NCBI GenBank assembly: GCA_964424075.1
Contig: CAYRGY010000002.1
Coordinates: 73,366 to 137,365 of the forward strand
Direction: 5' to 3'
DNA: 64,000 bases
Origin: CAYRGY01 sp964424075
GTDB lineage: Bacteria > Patescibacteriota > Gracilibacteria > UBA1369
Part shown: in pieces, positions 49,731-57,882 of the stretch
How positions within the stretch are numbered: position 1 is the stretch's first letter
Layout: the number at the start of each line of letters is the position of its first letter
Translations under genes and position numbers: made by a program
Notes under the pieces: model-generated
Told to the model about the DNA's origin: nothing
Databases searched by the model: none
What the model saw: the letters and a program-made list of their open reading frames with translations, nothing else

Positions 49731-52424
49731 TTATTCAGCGATATCAATTAGTGGCATTGGTTCAGGAATTCCGTAGTAAAGTCGTCCGGCATCACCTGCC
49801 AATTCAACTGAATTAACTTCTTCAATCGTATCCAAATCATTGGCTTTGACCATATCTTTGGAAATTGTATAAAGATTTTCGCCAATGTAGAGAGCTCGTT
49901 CGATTACTCTTTCATAGTCAGATATCCATCCTTGCTCTTGCATTTCTGTCATATCTGCTTCACTGAAATGTGAAACTGTGCCTTTAAGTGTAAAGCCGCT
50001 TTCCAAGTCGATATCATAAACATATGCTCCGGAGAATGCTAATTCAGGCTGTTCAAAACTAGGTTCAATACAACTATCCGGTCCGTCGCAATCGGTTGTA
50101 CAAATTTTCACTCCATCTTCATAGGTACATACTGATGGAGCGCAGAGTTTGGTACAACCTTCAGGACAGGTTGAATAGGTATAGTCACGACATTGTAATT
50201 CGCTTGGGCTCTCATTAACTGTAATTGGAAAGGCGAGAAGGCCTTTTTCCCGATCAAATAGTAAGGCTTTATGATTGCGCAATAATTCTGATTCAGTTCC
50301 ATTATCTCCAATGACTTCTACAAATTTCTCTTGGGGCGAAGTTGGATCAGTTACATCGAATAATCCCATTTTAAAGCCTCGAACCGCATCGTAGTATACA
50401 AAATCAGCATTAGGATCAACTTCTTCCGGATCGACATCCTTACCGAATCCAATTAAGTGATTCTCATCATATGGATGCAAATAATCGCTAAATCCAGGTA
50501 TTTTTAATTCACCTAGCATTTTAGGAGATTGAGCATTACTCAAATCCAAGACAAATAGCGGATCAATGCGCTTAAAGGTCACTAGATAACCTCGATCGCC
50601 CATGAATCTGGCTGAATAAATCTTTTCGCCGGGAGCAAGTCCTTCAAGTGCTCCAACCTGATCTAAATCCTGATCAAGTATATAGACATTATTACCTCCT
50701 TCTACACCATCCTGAAGGTTATAGTCCAATACTGTTGTCGCAATACGGAAGTAATTGCGGAATTCGTCCATTGAGAATTGATTGAGCACTGTTCCGGGAA
50801 CTTCACCTTCCGCCTGATATTCAATTGAGTTGTCACCCAAGGCGAATCTATAAAGCTTTGTGCTGGAATTGTCACGATACATAAATCCGCCCTTCCAGTC
50901 TGTCAGAGCAACATAAAGATTTTGGCGGGAAGCGTAAATCTTCTCAGAACTACCCATAATCACATCCCGATCAATTTGTGCTTCAGTGTCTGCTAGTGGA
51001 ATTGCTGCAGTAATGATAAGACTGCTAGTGCGATGTTTTGGCATAATTCTAACTCCATTACAGCTGACTATCGGCATTTCCTCAGCTTGTGAAGAATCCT
51101 TCATAACCGGTAGGACATCTGCAAAACTGACATCGGGATTATTTTCTAATTCTCCAAAATATGGATAAAAATCAGCATATAGATTCATCACCAGATAAAG
51201 ATTGTCATCTATTTTTCTGGATGTCTGGTAATTTCCTTCAAACTCAACACTTCGATCTACCTTTGGTTTGCTGCGATCAGCTATATCCACGATGAAAACC
51301 TGGGTGCGATGCCAAGATGGAGCATATGAAACTCTTTTGGCAGCATTGTAAGTATACTTGCTACCGATTACTGTTAGTTGATCTCCATCAATATACATTT
51401 CTGTCGGTTCAAAGCTCTCATTTTCAGCCCCCAATTCAAAACTGACCAATTCTTCCATTTGATCGGCGGGATATGCATCAATGATGCGGATGGTTGAGCC
51501 TTTGATTAAATAAATGTACTTGCCATCATTCTTTATCACATCTGCTTCGTCTACTCCTTCTACCTGAATATTGGTAGTAGAATAATCATCTGTCGGTGCA
51601 GATTCCGCTGACGAATCAGCGCCAGAAGTGGATTTCATAGCAGGAGCTGAAGTTGGCTCGGCAATATCCATTTCCATGGCATCTTGCATTATTACTTCTA
51701 TACCTCCTCCACGTTCATAATTGAAAGAGAGTGAATTTTCGACTCGATCTGCCAATTCATTACAGGAATTAACTGTCACCAGTCCGCTCCCGCCTAATTC
51801 AGCAAAAGTTCGGGAGGTCTTGTCATCTATATCAGCTTTTAATCTCCAAATCATCTCCGCCATTTCATCTCTGGTTACAAATTCGTCAAAATATTCAACA
51901 GACAGCGGAACAGCTTTGACATTTTCCATTGCTTCAATGTATTCGCGAAACCAAATGGCTGGGTCTTGATCTGTTTCACCTTCAGGTAAATTGAATACGT
52001 TTGCTATAATTTTCGCTGCTTCGGAAAAATTAATCTTTTCGCCGGGTTTGAAAGAACCGTCAGGATATCCGTCAATGAAGCCTCTGTTTTGAGCTGTACA
52101 AATATATGGTGCAAACCATTGCTCATTGACGTCCGGAAAACAATTACTACCGGTAATTTCTTCCGAGTCAGCAATAGCTCCAACTAAGATTTTGGTAAAT
52201 TCAGCACGATTAATTGATGAAGCGGGCTGATAAGTACCATCCGGGTAGCCCTCAATAACTGCTGCATCTTTTAAATAAGTAATAGCCTCTGAGTTGGGAT
52301 GACTATCAGTAACATCCGGAAACGTTTGTTCCTGAGTTTGAGCAGAAACAAAAGATGTTGCTAGCAAGGAAAATACCAGCCCGGCAATTCCCAGCGTTAG
52401 CAAAGTTTTTTTACTGAATTTCAT
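49731..52424 (-). CDS. Surface protein: three SLH domains plus beta-propeller
   Basis: This 897-residue protein has a signal peptide (about 1-30), then three SLH domains (about 35-205, with E-G-Y-P-D-G-T-Y-Q-P and D-G-Y-P-D-G-S-F-K-P). A Ser/Ala-rich linker follows, then a large beta-propeller domain of the COG4880/PF09826 type (V-E-G-V-D-E-A-D-V-I-K-N-D-G-K-Y-I-Y is its usual start). Near residues 760-805 a Cys-rich insert (C-R-D-Y, C-P-E-G-C, C-A-P-S-V-C, C-T-T-D-C-D, C-I-E) interrupts it. The protein is anchored to the wall through SLH. An ATG at 52424 is preferred to an upstream TTG. Confidence 0.88.
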   Translation of the reverse strand: MKFSKKTLLTLGIAGLVFSLLATSFVSAQTQEQTFPDVTDSHPNSEAITYLKDAAVIEGYPDGTYQPASSINRAEFTKILVGAIADSEEITGSNCFPDVNEQWFAPYICTAQNRGFIDGYPDGSFKPGEKINFSEAAKIIANVFNLPEGETDQDPAIWFREYIEAMENVKAVPLSVEYFDEFVTRDEMAEMIWRLKADIDDKTSRTFAELGGSGLVTVNSCNELADRVENSLSFNYERGGGIEVIMQDAMEMDIAEPTSAPAMKSTSGADSSAESAPTDDYSTTNIQVEGVDEADVIKNDGKYIYLIKGSTIRIIDAYPADQMEELVSFELGAENESFEPTEMYIDGDQLTVIGSKYTYNAAKRVSYAPSWHRTQVFIVDIADRSKPKVDRSVEFEGNYQTSRKIDDNLYLVMNLYADFYPYFGELENNPDVSFADVLPVMKDSSQAEEMPIVSCNGVRIMPKHRTSSLIITAAIPLADTEAQIDRDVIMGSSEKIYASRQNLYVALTDWKGGFMYRDNSSTKLYRFALGDNSIEYQAEGEVPGTVLNQFSMDEFRNYFRIATTVLDYNLQDGVEGGNNVYILDQDLDQVGALEGLAPGEKIYSARFMGDRGYLVTFKRIDPLFVLDLSNAQSPKMLGELKIPGFSDYLHPYDENHLIGFGKDVDPEEVDPNADFVYYDAVRGFKMGLFDVTDPTSPQEKFVEVIGDNGTESELLRNHKALLFDREKGLLAFPITVNESPSELQCRDYTYSTCPEGCTKLCAPSVCTYEDGVKICTTDCDGPDSCIEPSFEQPELAFSGAYVYDIDLESGFTLKGTVSHFSEADMTEMQEQGWISDYERVIERALYIGENLYTISKDMVKANDLDTIEEVNSVELAGDAGRLYYGIPEPMPLIDIAE

Positions 52425-52530
52425 GTGCAATGGGTTATTTTTTGTACACCCAATTTAACCTATGAAGTCAGTAGATATTACTTTTCCGCAAAATTTAACC
52501 TTGTCTGATTAAAATTTATCAGTATGGCTA

Positions 52531-53151
52531 TTAAAAAAGCGACGTTTGTTCTTGAGGAGTATCCTTCTGAATAGGCTCAGGGGGGACAAAAAAACCATTA
52601 TCAATTAAAACTTCCAGGCATCTCACCGTGGCTTCGACATCCTTGATGGCATTGTGAGCCTCTTCAAATGGCTCTCCCACTAGAAACTGATGTAATTCCA
52701 TCAGCCTTGGTGACTTATAATTACCGTTCCGACCTGGTAATTTACAGAGTTGCTTGGTTTCCTTCATCGTGTCAAAAATATGAGGGGGAAAATAATTCAA
52801 AGGTTTTTCCAAACGCTTCAACTCAATATCTAGAATGGTTTGATCAAATTCAATGTTATGAGCTACAACCAGGTCAGATTCCTGAAATAAATCGATAATT
52901 TGATCAGCTACTTCAGCAAATGAAGGCATGCTTTGAACTGTTTGATCAGTAATACCGTGAATTCTGCTCGATTCAGCACTAATTGGAATTGGAGGCTTGA
53001 CCAATAAATTTAATCGTTTGAGCTCCAACAGTTTTCCTTCCTGAATCTGATGCATTATTGCAGCAAATTGGCAAATATGAGGCTGTTTTTCCAGAGGTTG
53101 TCCGGGATCTGGAAATCCAGTCGTTTCAGTGTCAAATGTAATAATTTTCAT
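52531..53151 (-). CDS. DEDDh 3'-5' exonuclease (DNA polymerase III epsilon-like)
   Basis: This 206-residue exonuclease has all DnaQ-type motifs: I-T-F-D-T-E-T-T-G (Exo I), V-A-H-N-I-E-F-D (Exo II) and H-N-A-I-K-D-V-E-A-T (Exo III His and Asp). It could proofread with Pol III or act alone in repair or RNA turnover. The ATG at 53151 is preferred to a GTG 12 bases earlier. Confidence 0.92.
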   Translation of the reverse strand: MKIITFDTETTGFPDPGQPLEKQPHICQFAAIMHQIQEGKLLELKRLNLLVKPPIPISAESSRIHGITDQTVQSMPSFAEVADQIIDLFQESDLVVAHNIEFDQTILDIELKRLEKPLNYFPPHIFDTMKETKQLCKLPGRNGNYKSPRLMELHQFLVGEPFEEAHNAIKDVEATVRCLEVLIDNGFFVPPEPIQKDTPQEQTSLF

Positions 53152-53200
53152 GAAGGAATTCACTTGGCCTGTCCTAAAGGACAGCTATTTTATATAGTTT

Positions 53201-53229
53201 CAAATGCTATTCGGCTTTGCCGGCATTTG
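53201..53229. other. Nested hairpin just after tRNA-Phe
   Basis: CAAATGC (53201-53207) pairs with GCATTTG (53223-53229), and inside CGGC (53212-53215) pairs with GCCG (53219-53222). It begins six bases after the encoded CCA of the tRNA (minus strand). No T-tract follows on the minus strand. It may serve 3' processing or protect the transcript end. Confidence 0.4.
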
Positions 53230-53234
53230 AACTG

Positions 53235-53309
53235 TGGTGCCAAGGGGCAGAATTGAACTGCCGACGCAAGGATTTTCAGTCCTTCGCTCTACCACTGAGC
53301 TACCCTGGC
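53235..53309 (-). tRNA. tRNA-Phe (anticodon GAA)
   Basis: The minus strand folds as a full cloverleaf: acceptor GCCAGGG/CCTTGGC with one G-U pair, D-stem GCTC/GAGC, anticodon stem AAGGA/TCCTT with loop CTGAAAA (anticodon GAA), a five-base variable loop, and T-arm GGCAG-TTCAATT-CTGCC. Discriminator A and an encoded CCA end the 75-base gene. Confidence 0.96.
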
Positions 53310-53461
53310 GCTTAAATTTCGAAAGCCAGCAAAATTTATCGTAATTCACTCCTAAATGCAACCTCAAACAGAATAATTTTATAATTAGAACACTTGAGCT
53401 TCCTTTGTACAGGCTTTTTGTGTATATCTTGGCTTAGAAACTTAATTTTTGAGGCTTTTTG

Positions 53462-53470
53462 TGCTATTAT
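53462..53470 (+). promoter_or_regulatory. Possible extended -10 promoter of the cupredoxin-like gene
   Basis: TGCTATTAT (53462-53470) is a good extended -10, 31 bases before the ATG at 53501. It follows the second copy of a 12-base direct repeat AGGCTTTTTGTG (53411-53422 and 53452-53463). The rest of the gap 53310-53500 shows nothing else. Confidence 0.4.
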
Positions 53471-53500
53471 TTGAAGATTTCAAAACTAAAATCAAAAAAA

Positions 53501-54523
53501 ATGGAGAATAAAGAAACACAATTTGACTCTGGAGAAGTGAACATAGACGAAAGTCAAACCTCATTTCTACCTGATACAATGGAGGAAACTCCAATAAAAC
53601 TTGATATAGACTATCAAGAACCACCAACTGAAGAAGGTCCCTTTGACAAGGTAGAAACCGAAAACATGACCCAGGAGGATGAGGGAGAAGAGGTGCCTAG
53701 AAATACAAAAATGAAAGTCATTGCTGCAATAGGGATTCTGGTTGCTGCAGGTTATTTGGCTTATTGGGTACAGGAACCGGTGGAAATTCAAGCTGATCTG
53801 ATCGCTCAGGCAGATACAGAAACTGAAGAAATTAGCGGACCTGTTGAAGATATTGATTTGTCACTTTTTGGTTTTGATCCTGCCGTTTTAACTATTGACT
53901 CAGGAACTACAGTGCGTTGGACAAATACAAGCTCGGAAGTTCAAACTATTATCGGTGAAGCTACAGATGGAACAAGTTTTTCTTCTCCTGAATTGGAAAG
54001 TGGAGATACTTATACATACACATTTGATAGTGATGCCGAAGTCGAATACTATTCCACTTATAATCCGGCATTAAAGGCGTTACTTACCGTAGGCGAGGGT
54101 GAAGTTGTGATTGCGGAAACCGAAGATGAAACTGAAGCAACTGACGTTTTGGAAAGCACTATTGAAGATGATGCCACAGTTGAAGATTTGTTTGGTGCTG
54201 CCGAAGAGGTTGATGATTCAAAACAAATTGTGGAACCTATTGCTGAAACCATCGAACCCATCACTGAAATTGAGCCTATCGTTGAAACTGAAAAACCAAT
54301 AATTATAGCCGAAGCTAATGCTGCTCCGACTGGGGATATGACTTCAGGACGTGGTTTAACCGAATCTGACTTGGCAGGCGAAGCAATTGATGACTTTACT
54401 GATTTAAAAGGTGCCGCACCTGGTGAAATGTCTGATACCGGTCCGGAGCATGTGCTTTATGCACTGGTTTTTGGGGCAATCCTTTACTTCAATCGTAAAA
54501 AACTAGCCGCTTTCACACGTTAA
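53501..54523 (+). CDS. Membrane protein with degenerate cupredoxin domain and TGPE-type C-terminal anchor signal
   Basis: In this 340-residue protein residues 1-65 are acidic and polar. A membrane helix follows (M-K-V-I-A-A-I-G-I-L-V-A-A-G-Y-L). A plastocyanin-like domain is at about 105-195 (F-D-P-A-V-L-T-I-D-S-G-T-T-V-R-W-T-N, then Y-T-Y-T-F...Y-Y-S-T-Y-N-P). The usual copper ligands (first His; C-x-x-H-x-x-M) are replaced by Gln, Tyr and Asn/Leu. An acidic Glu/Thr/Pro region leads to S-D-T-G-P-E-H, a hydrophobic helix and R-K-K...T-R. That end looks like a sortase signal (LPxTG-like), and a sortase gene is at 62541. It has its own terminator. Confidence 0.65.
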   Translation: MENKETQFDSGEVNIDESQTSFLPDTMEETPIKLDIDYQEPPTEEGPFDKVETENMTQEDEGEEVPRNTKMKVIAAIGILVAAGYLAYWVQEPVEIQADLIAQADTETEEISGPVEDIDLSLFGFDPAVLTIDSGTTVRWTNTSSEVQTIIGEATDGTSFSSPELESGDTYTYTFDSDAEVEYYSTYNPALKALLTVGEGEVVIAETEDETEATDVLESTIEDDATVEDLFGAAEEVDDSKQIVEPIAETIEPITEIEPIVETEKPIIIAEANAAPTGDMTSGRGLTESDLAGEAIDDFTDLKGAAPGEMSDTGPEHVLYALVFGAILYFNRKKLAAFTR

Positions 54524-54546
54524 GCTGCAGCTAGATTCATAGTCAG

Positions 54547-54575
54547 AAAGCCACTTGTAGCTAGGTGGCTTTTTT
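54547..54575 (+). terminator. Intrinsic terminator after the cupredoxin-like gene
   Basis: AAAGCCAC (54547-54554) and GTGGCTTT (54565-54572) pair perfectly around a 10-base loop, followed by a T-run to 54575. Confidence 0.85.
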
Positions 54576-54577
54576 GA

Positions 54578-54605
54578 TTGAGTTTGTGGGGATCGCGAGT
54601 AGAAT
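54578..54605 (+). promoter_or_regulatory. Possible cdaA promoter giving a leaderless mRNA
   Basis: TTGAGT (54578-54583), a 16-base spacer and TAGAAT (54600-54605) place the start about seven bases later, at or next to the ATG at 54612. It starts right after the upstream terminator. Confidence 0.4.
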
Positions 54606-54611
54606 AGGGAT

Positions 54612-55451
54612 ATGGAATTTCTCGCCAATTCAGTTGCTGACAGTATTATTTATGTAGCCAGTTTGGCCGGTGAATTTTGGGTGAATCTACAATTTTCCAA
54701 TGTGACTTGGTGGCAGGCAGTGCTTGATATTCTGTTGGTTACCGTAGTCTTGTATTATATTTTTGCTCTGCTGCGTGGATCGCGAGCGGTGAAAGTCTTG
54801 TTGGGGCTAATCGTAATTTCGGTGGTGTTCATTATCAGTAAATCTCTGAACTTGTTGACTTTAGGATGGCTTCTGGACAGCTTTTTCACGATGGTATTAG
54901 TTGCTATACCAATAATTTTCCAAAAAGAGCTACGCATGGCATTGGAGAAATTGGGGCAGAATCCGTTTTTCGGCGGCAATGGTGTTTCGGTGGAGCTCGA
55001 TGCTTTCATCAATGATCTTGTGGAAACTTGTGCAATATTAGCGAATAATAAGGTTGGAGCCTTAATTGTCCTAGAGGGTCAAATTCCGCTTAAGGAATAT
55101 ATTGATTCTGGTGTTCGAATTGACGGTGAAAGTTCGCGAGAATTGCTGATTTCTGTTTTTCAAGGCAAGGGACCTCTGCATGACGGCGCGGTGATTTTGA
55201 AAGGACGACGTGTAGTGGCAGCTTCTTGTCTTTTGCCAACTAGCTTTGAGGCAATGGATTCTGAGCTGGGTACGCGTCACAAAGCGGCAATTGGAGTCAC
55301 TGAGCACACCGATGCAGCGGCCATTGTCGTGTCTGAGGAGCGCGGAACCATCAGTTTTGCCCGTGGTGGGAGGCTAGAGAGAGCTATTGAGCCTGCCAGG
55401 CTGGAAGAGCTCTTGTGGGCTGTAATTTCTCCTAAAAAACGCCGATCATGA
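54612..55451 (+). CDS. cdaA: Diadenylate cyclase CdaA
   Basis: This 279-residue protein has about three N-terminal membrane helices and a DisA_N/DAC domain with G-P-L-H-D-G-A-V-I (DGA motif) and L-G-T-R-H-K-A-A-I-G-V (R-H-K where R-H-R is usual). It makes the second messenger c-di-AMP from two ATP. The stop overlaps the cdaR start by four bases, the conserved cdaA-cdaR order. The usual third gene glmM is absent here. Confidence 0.94.
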   Translation: MEFLANSVADSIIYVASLAGEFWVNLQFSNVTWWQAVLDILLVTVVLYYIFALLRGSRAVKVLLGLIVISVVFIISKSLNLLTLGWLLDSFFTMVLVAIPIIFQKELRMALEKLGQNPFFGGNGVSVELDAFINDLVETCAILANNKVGALIVLEGQIPLKEYIDSGVRIDGESSRELLISVFQGKGPLHDGAVILKGRRVVAASCLLPTSFEAMDSELGTRHKAAIGVTEHTDAAAIVVSEERGTISFARGGRLERAIEPARLEELLWAVISPKKRRS

Positions 55452-56374
55452 ACAAAAACTGGCAAATCAAGGCCTTAGCTTTCTTCTCAGCGATTTTGTT
55501 ATGGGTATTTGTGGTAGGTGTTGAAAACAATGTCAGTATTTTCCCTCAGGGTCTTGAAGTGCGCGTAGCTAGTTTGTCTGACAATTTGAGTATTATTGGA
55601 GAAAAACCAACGGTAAAATTGCGAATCAAGGCCCCCAATGTGGACTTAAAGGATATTAATGTTTCAGATTTCGAAGTATCAGTTAGTGGTGAAGGCCTAA
55701 TTGAAGGGCGTAACATTGCTGAAGTGACTGCTATATCCAAAAACCCTTTGATTTCGATAGTGGATATTGAGCCTGCTGAAGTGGCTGTAGAACTTGAGGC
55801 AGTCAGCAGCAAGGAAGTGCCGGTGGTTGTAGAAGTGAGCGGTTCCCCTGCTGATGGATTTGAGTATGATAGCTTATTTGTAGACAGCGACATTGCTTTG
55901 TTAAAGGGTAAAAGCAGCCAATTGAACACTATTGACGAGCTGAGTTTTGTAATTGAGCTGACAGGCAAAGAAAATTCCAGTTTTTCTCGTGTTTTGCGAC
56001 CTGATTTGGAAGGAGTGGAGATTTCACCTGAGCAGTTTTTTGCCAATGTGACAGTGAAGGAACTAGTAATCGACGAGGAAGTGAATGAAAAGGAGGTGGT
56101 ATCTGAGCTTGTTAGTAAGAAATTTATGGTAGAAGTAAATATGTCTCAAGATTCTGAACTGAGACCCAGAGAAATTGTACCTAAAAATGTAGTAATAGAA
56201 TTGGAAGGCTCTTTAAATGATTTAGAAAATGTGTCAGAAGATCAGCTATTGGTGTTACTGGAAGAAAAACTGCTTAAAGATGGTAAAATAAAAATAAATC
56301 CGAATGATATTGCTGTACCATTCGGATTAAGTGTTATAAGTATAGAACCTCAGGAACTAGAAGTGAAACTATGA
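55448..56374 (+). CDS. cdaR: CdaR (YbbR-domain) regulator of CdaA
   Basis: This 308-residue protein has an N-terminal membrane helix (I-K-A-L-A-F-F-S-A-I-L-L-W-V-F-V) and about three YbbR-type beta-rich repeats (V-R-V-A-S-L-S-D-N-L; V-x-V-E-V-S-G-S-P-A-D-G-F-E; V-E-V-N-M-S-Q-D-S). CdaR binds CdaA in the membrane and tunes c-di-AMP production. It is cotranslated with cdaA. Confidence 0.9.
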   Translation: MNKNWQIKALAFFSAILLWVFVVGVENNVSIFPQGLEVRVASLSDNLSIIGEKPTVKLRIKAPNVDLKDINVSDFEVSVSGEGLIEGRNIAEVTAISKNPLISIVDIEPAEVAVELEAVSSKEVPVVVEVSGSPADGFEYDSLFVDSDIALLKGKSSQLNTIDELSFVIELTGKENSSFSRVLRPDLEGVEISPEQFFANVTVKELVIDEEVNEKEVVSELVSKKFMVEVNMSQDSELRPREIVPKNVVIELEGSLNDLENVSEDQLLVLLEEKLLKDGKIKINPNDIAVPFGLSVISIEPQELEVKL

Positions 56375-56475
56375 TACCCAGATGCCGATTCTAGAGAATT
56401 TCTAATTTCCTTAGGAATTTTACTATAGACATCAACGTATTCAGCTCCAGGTGGAAGATCCGGTGTTTTCTCCAT
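56350..56475 (-). CDS. Possible 41-residue gene or gene remnant
   Basis: The gap 56375-56592 holds a minus-strand frame with protein-like content: M-E-K-T-P-D-L-P-P-G-A-E-Y-V-D-V-Y-S-K-I, then P-K-E-I-R-N-S-L-E-S. The frame is open upstream to about 56532 without a normal start codon. It overlaps the cdaR end by 25 bases. It may be the end of a decayed relative of the three acidic minus-strand genes that follow. Confidence 0.3.
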   Translation of the reverse strand: MEKTPDLPPGAEYVDVYSKIPKEIRNSLESASGYHSFTSSS

Positions 56476-56592
56476 TGCATCGGCTGTTTCTTGTGAATTG
56501 GCCGGCGCCTTGGTTTCACTTTCACAAACTGCTTATTTTAGCCCTTCAGCTGGGCTGATGAAGATTAGTCTTTCTTCGAACAAACTATAAGG

Positions 56593-56901
56593 TCAAAATT
56601 TTATAATAGCATCATCAGGAAGAGTACCTTCTCCAAAGTAACCTTCTTCTACGTCTTCAGGTTTTAGAATTCCATTCATTCCAGATTTGCGGGCTTCTTC
56701 CATTTGTCGATTTCTTTCAGCTTCAGGATCAACTTTTACTTCGTCTTCCGGCATAACCATATCACCTGCATTGTTTTCTAATGCCTGACCGGCAACGTCA
56801 GCATCTTGGGCAACTTGTGTTTCTGCTTCATTGGCCTCGATGTTTCCATCTTCGGGTCCGAAAAAGACTAAATTTTTAATTGATTCTTGATCTAATAACA
56901 T
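56593..56901 (-). CDS. Small acidic hypothetical protein
   Basis: This 102-residue protein is rich in Glu, Asp, Ala and Met, with no membrane segment or signal. Near the start it has K-N-L-V-F-F-G-P-E-D-G-N, which resembles S-N-I-F-H-G-P-E-G-A in the protein at 57276-57788. The three small genes 56593-57788 run in one direction with short gaps and are probably one operon. Function unknown. Confidence 0.6.
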   Translation of the reverse strand: MLLDQESIKNLVFFGPEDGNIEANEAETQVAQDADVAGQALENNAGDMVMPEDEVKVDPEAERNRQMEEARKSGMNGILKPEDVEEGYFGEGTLPDDAIIKF

Positions 56902-56942
56902 TTTTGTTTAGTTAAGTTTTACATCATTAAATTATACCTTTA

Positions 56943-57269
56943 TTATCCGATATTTTCAAGCTCTAGAAGTATTTTTTCCGCTTCGGCTTCATCTTCACGT
57001 TGCTCTTTGATTTCCATTTGGCGAAGGCGTTGTTGCTCCTTTAAACGATTTTCAGCAGATTCCTTAGCCTTTTTTTCTTTTTCAGCTTCTTTGGCAGCTC
57101 TTTTGGCATCACTGTTTTTGACTATTTCTATACCTTTTTTGACTTGAGCGTCTGAGACTTTTTCATATTTCTTTTTGAGCTTCTCAATGCGCTCTTTGGG
57201 CAAATCCTGAATAACAGGAGATTTGTCCATCATGTCATATAGCTGCTGTAAGAGGGCTTGAGTAGGCAT
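56943..57269 (-). CDS. Coiled-coil hypothetical protein
   Basis: This 108-residue protein is almost entirely Lys/Glu/Ala/Arg after residue 40 and is predicted as a long coiled coil (A-K-E-A-E-K-E-K-K-A-K-E, Q-R-L-R-Q-M-E-I-K-E-Q). The first 40 residues form shorter helices (L-L-Q-Q-L-Y-D-M-M-D-K). It is the middle gene of the three-gene group, six bases after the previous stop. Function unknown. Confidence 0.6.
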   Translation of the reverse strand: MPTQALLQQLYDMMDKSPVIQDLPKERIEKLKKKYEKVSDAQVKKGIEIVKNSDAKRAAKEAEKEKKAKESAENRLKEQQRLRQMEIKEQREDEAEAEKILLELENIG

Positions 57270-57275
57270 AGTTTA

Positions 57276-57788
57276 TTATACGAGTTTTTGAGCTCGCCAA
57301 TTGTTTGAGTTGTTTCCGAGTCTAATCAGTGAGTATATTGCTCCATCGGTTGTTGTGACTCTTAGCCGAGGTGCATTTGTATCGGCAATTGTTTGTAATG
57401 ACTCTTTATCCAATGGCAGTGTTTTACCGTCCACACCTACTACTGATATTTGACTAGTAGGTGTTTCATCGCCGACAGAAATGGTGGTTTCAGGCAGATT
57501 CACTTCAGTGACTCTTTGATCGTTTGGCTGATCTGCAGCTTGTTCTTGAGAAGCCATGTAGTCAGTAAGCCATTCTGGAGGATTCGTCCCGGTCTCAGCT
57601 GATCCTAAATCTGGGACTTCAGTATCCACTTCTACTCCTGATCGCGCTACTGCTGTAGGTCCTGCCACCTTTTCCAGTTCATTTAAAGCCGCTTGAGCTC
57701 CTTCTTCCAAGGCGGCGTAGTCCGGGTTACTTTCTGCACCTTCTGGTCCATGAAAAATATTGCTTGGTTTGTGTTCAAATAGATTCAT
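57276..57788 (-). CDS. Acidic hypothetical protein
   Basis: This 170-residue protein starts M-N-L-F-E-H-K-P-S-N-I-F-H-G-P-E-G-A-E. A disordered acidic Pro/Thr/Glu-rich middle follows, then a small C-terminal beta-rich domain of about 50 residues (I-S-V-V-G-V-D-G-K-T-L-P-L...L-R-V-T-T-T-D-G-A-I-Y-S-L-I-R-L-G). No signal peptide. Function unknown. It is the first gene of its group. Confidence 0.6.
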   Translation of the reverse strand: MNLFEHKPSNIFHGPEGAESNPDYAALEEGAQAALNELEKVAGPTAVARSGVEVDTEVPDLGSAETGTNPPEWLTDYMASQEQAADQPNDQRVTEVNLPETTISVGDETPTSQISVVGVDGKTLPLDKESLQTIADTNAPRLRVTTTDGAIYSLIRLGNNSNNWRAQKLV

Positions 57789-57827
57789 TGTTATTTTTAT
57801 GAGATATTATTTTATATTTAACTATTT

Positions 57828-57836
57828 ATTATAGCA
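57828..57836 (-). promoter_or_regulatory. Extended -10 promoter for the small acidic gene group
   Basis: The minus strand reads TGCTATAAT, a perfect extended -10, about 40 bases before the start at 57788. It is the same element found for the lipoprotein gene at 33741. Confidence 0.5.
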
Positions 57837-57882
57837 TTTTTTAATCTGATTTGCTAGTCTTGGCGCAAATAAACTTTAGACT

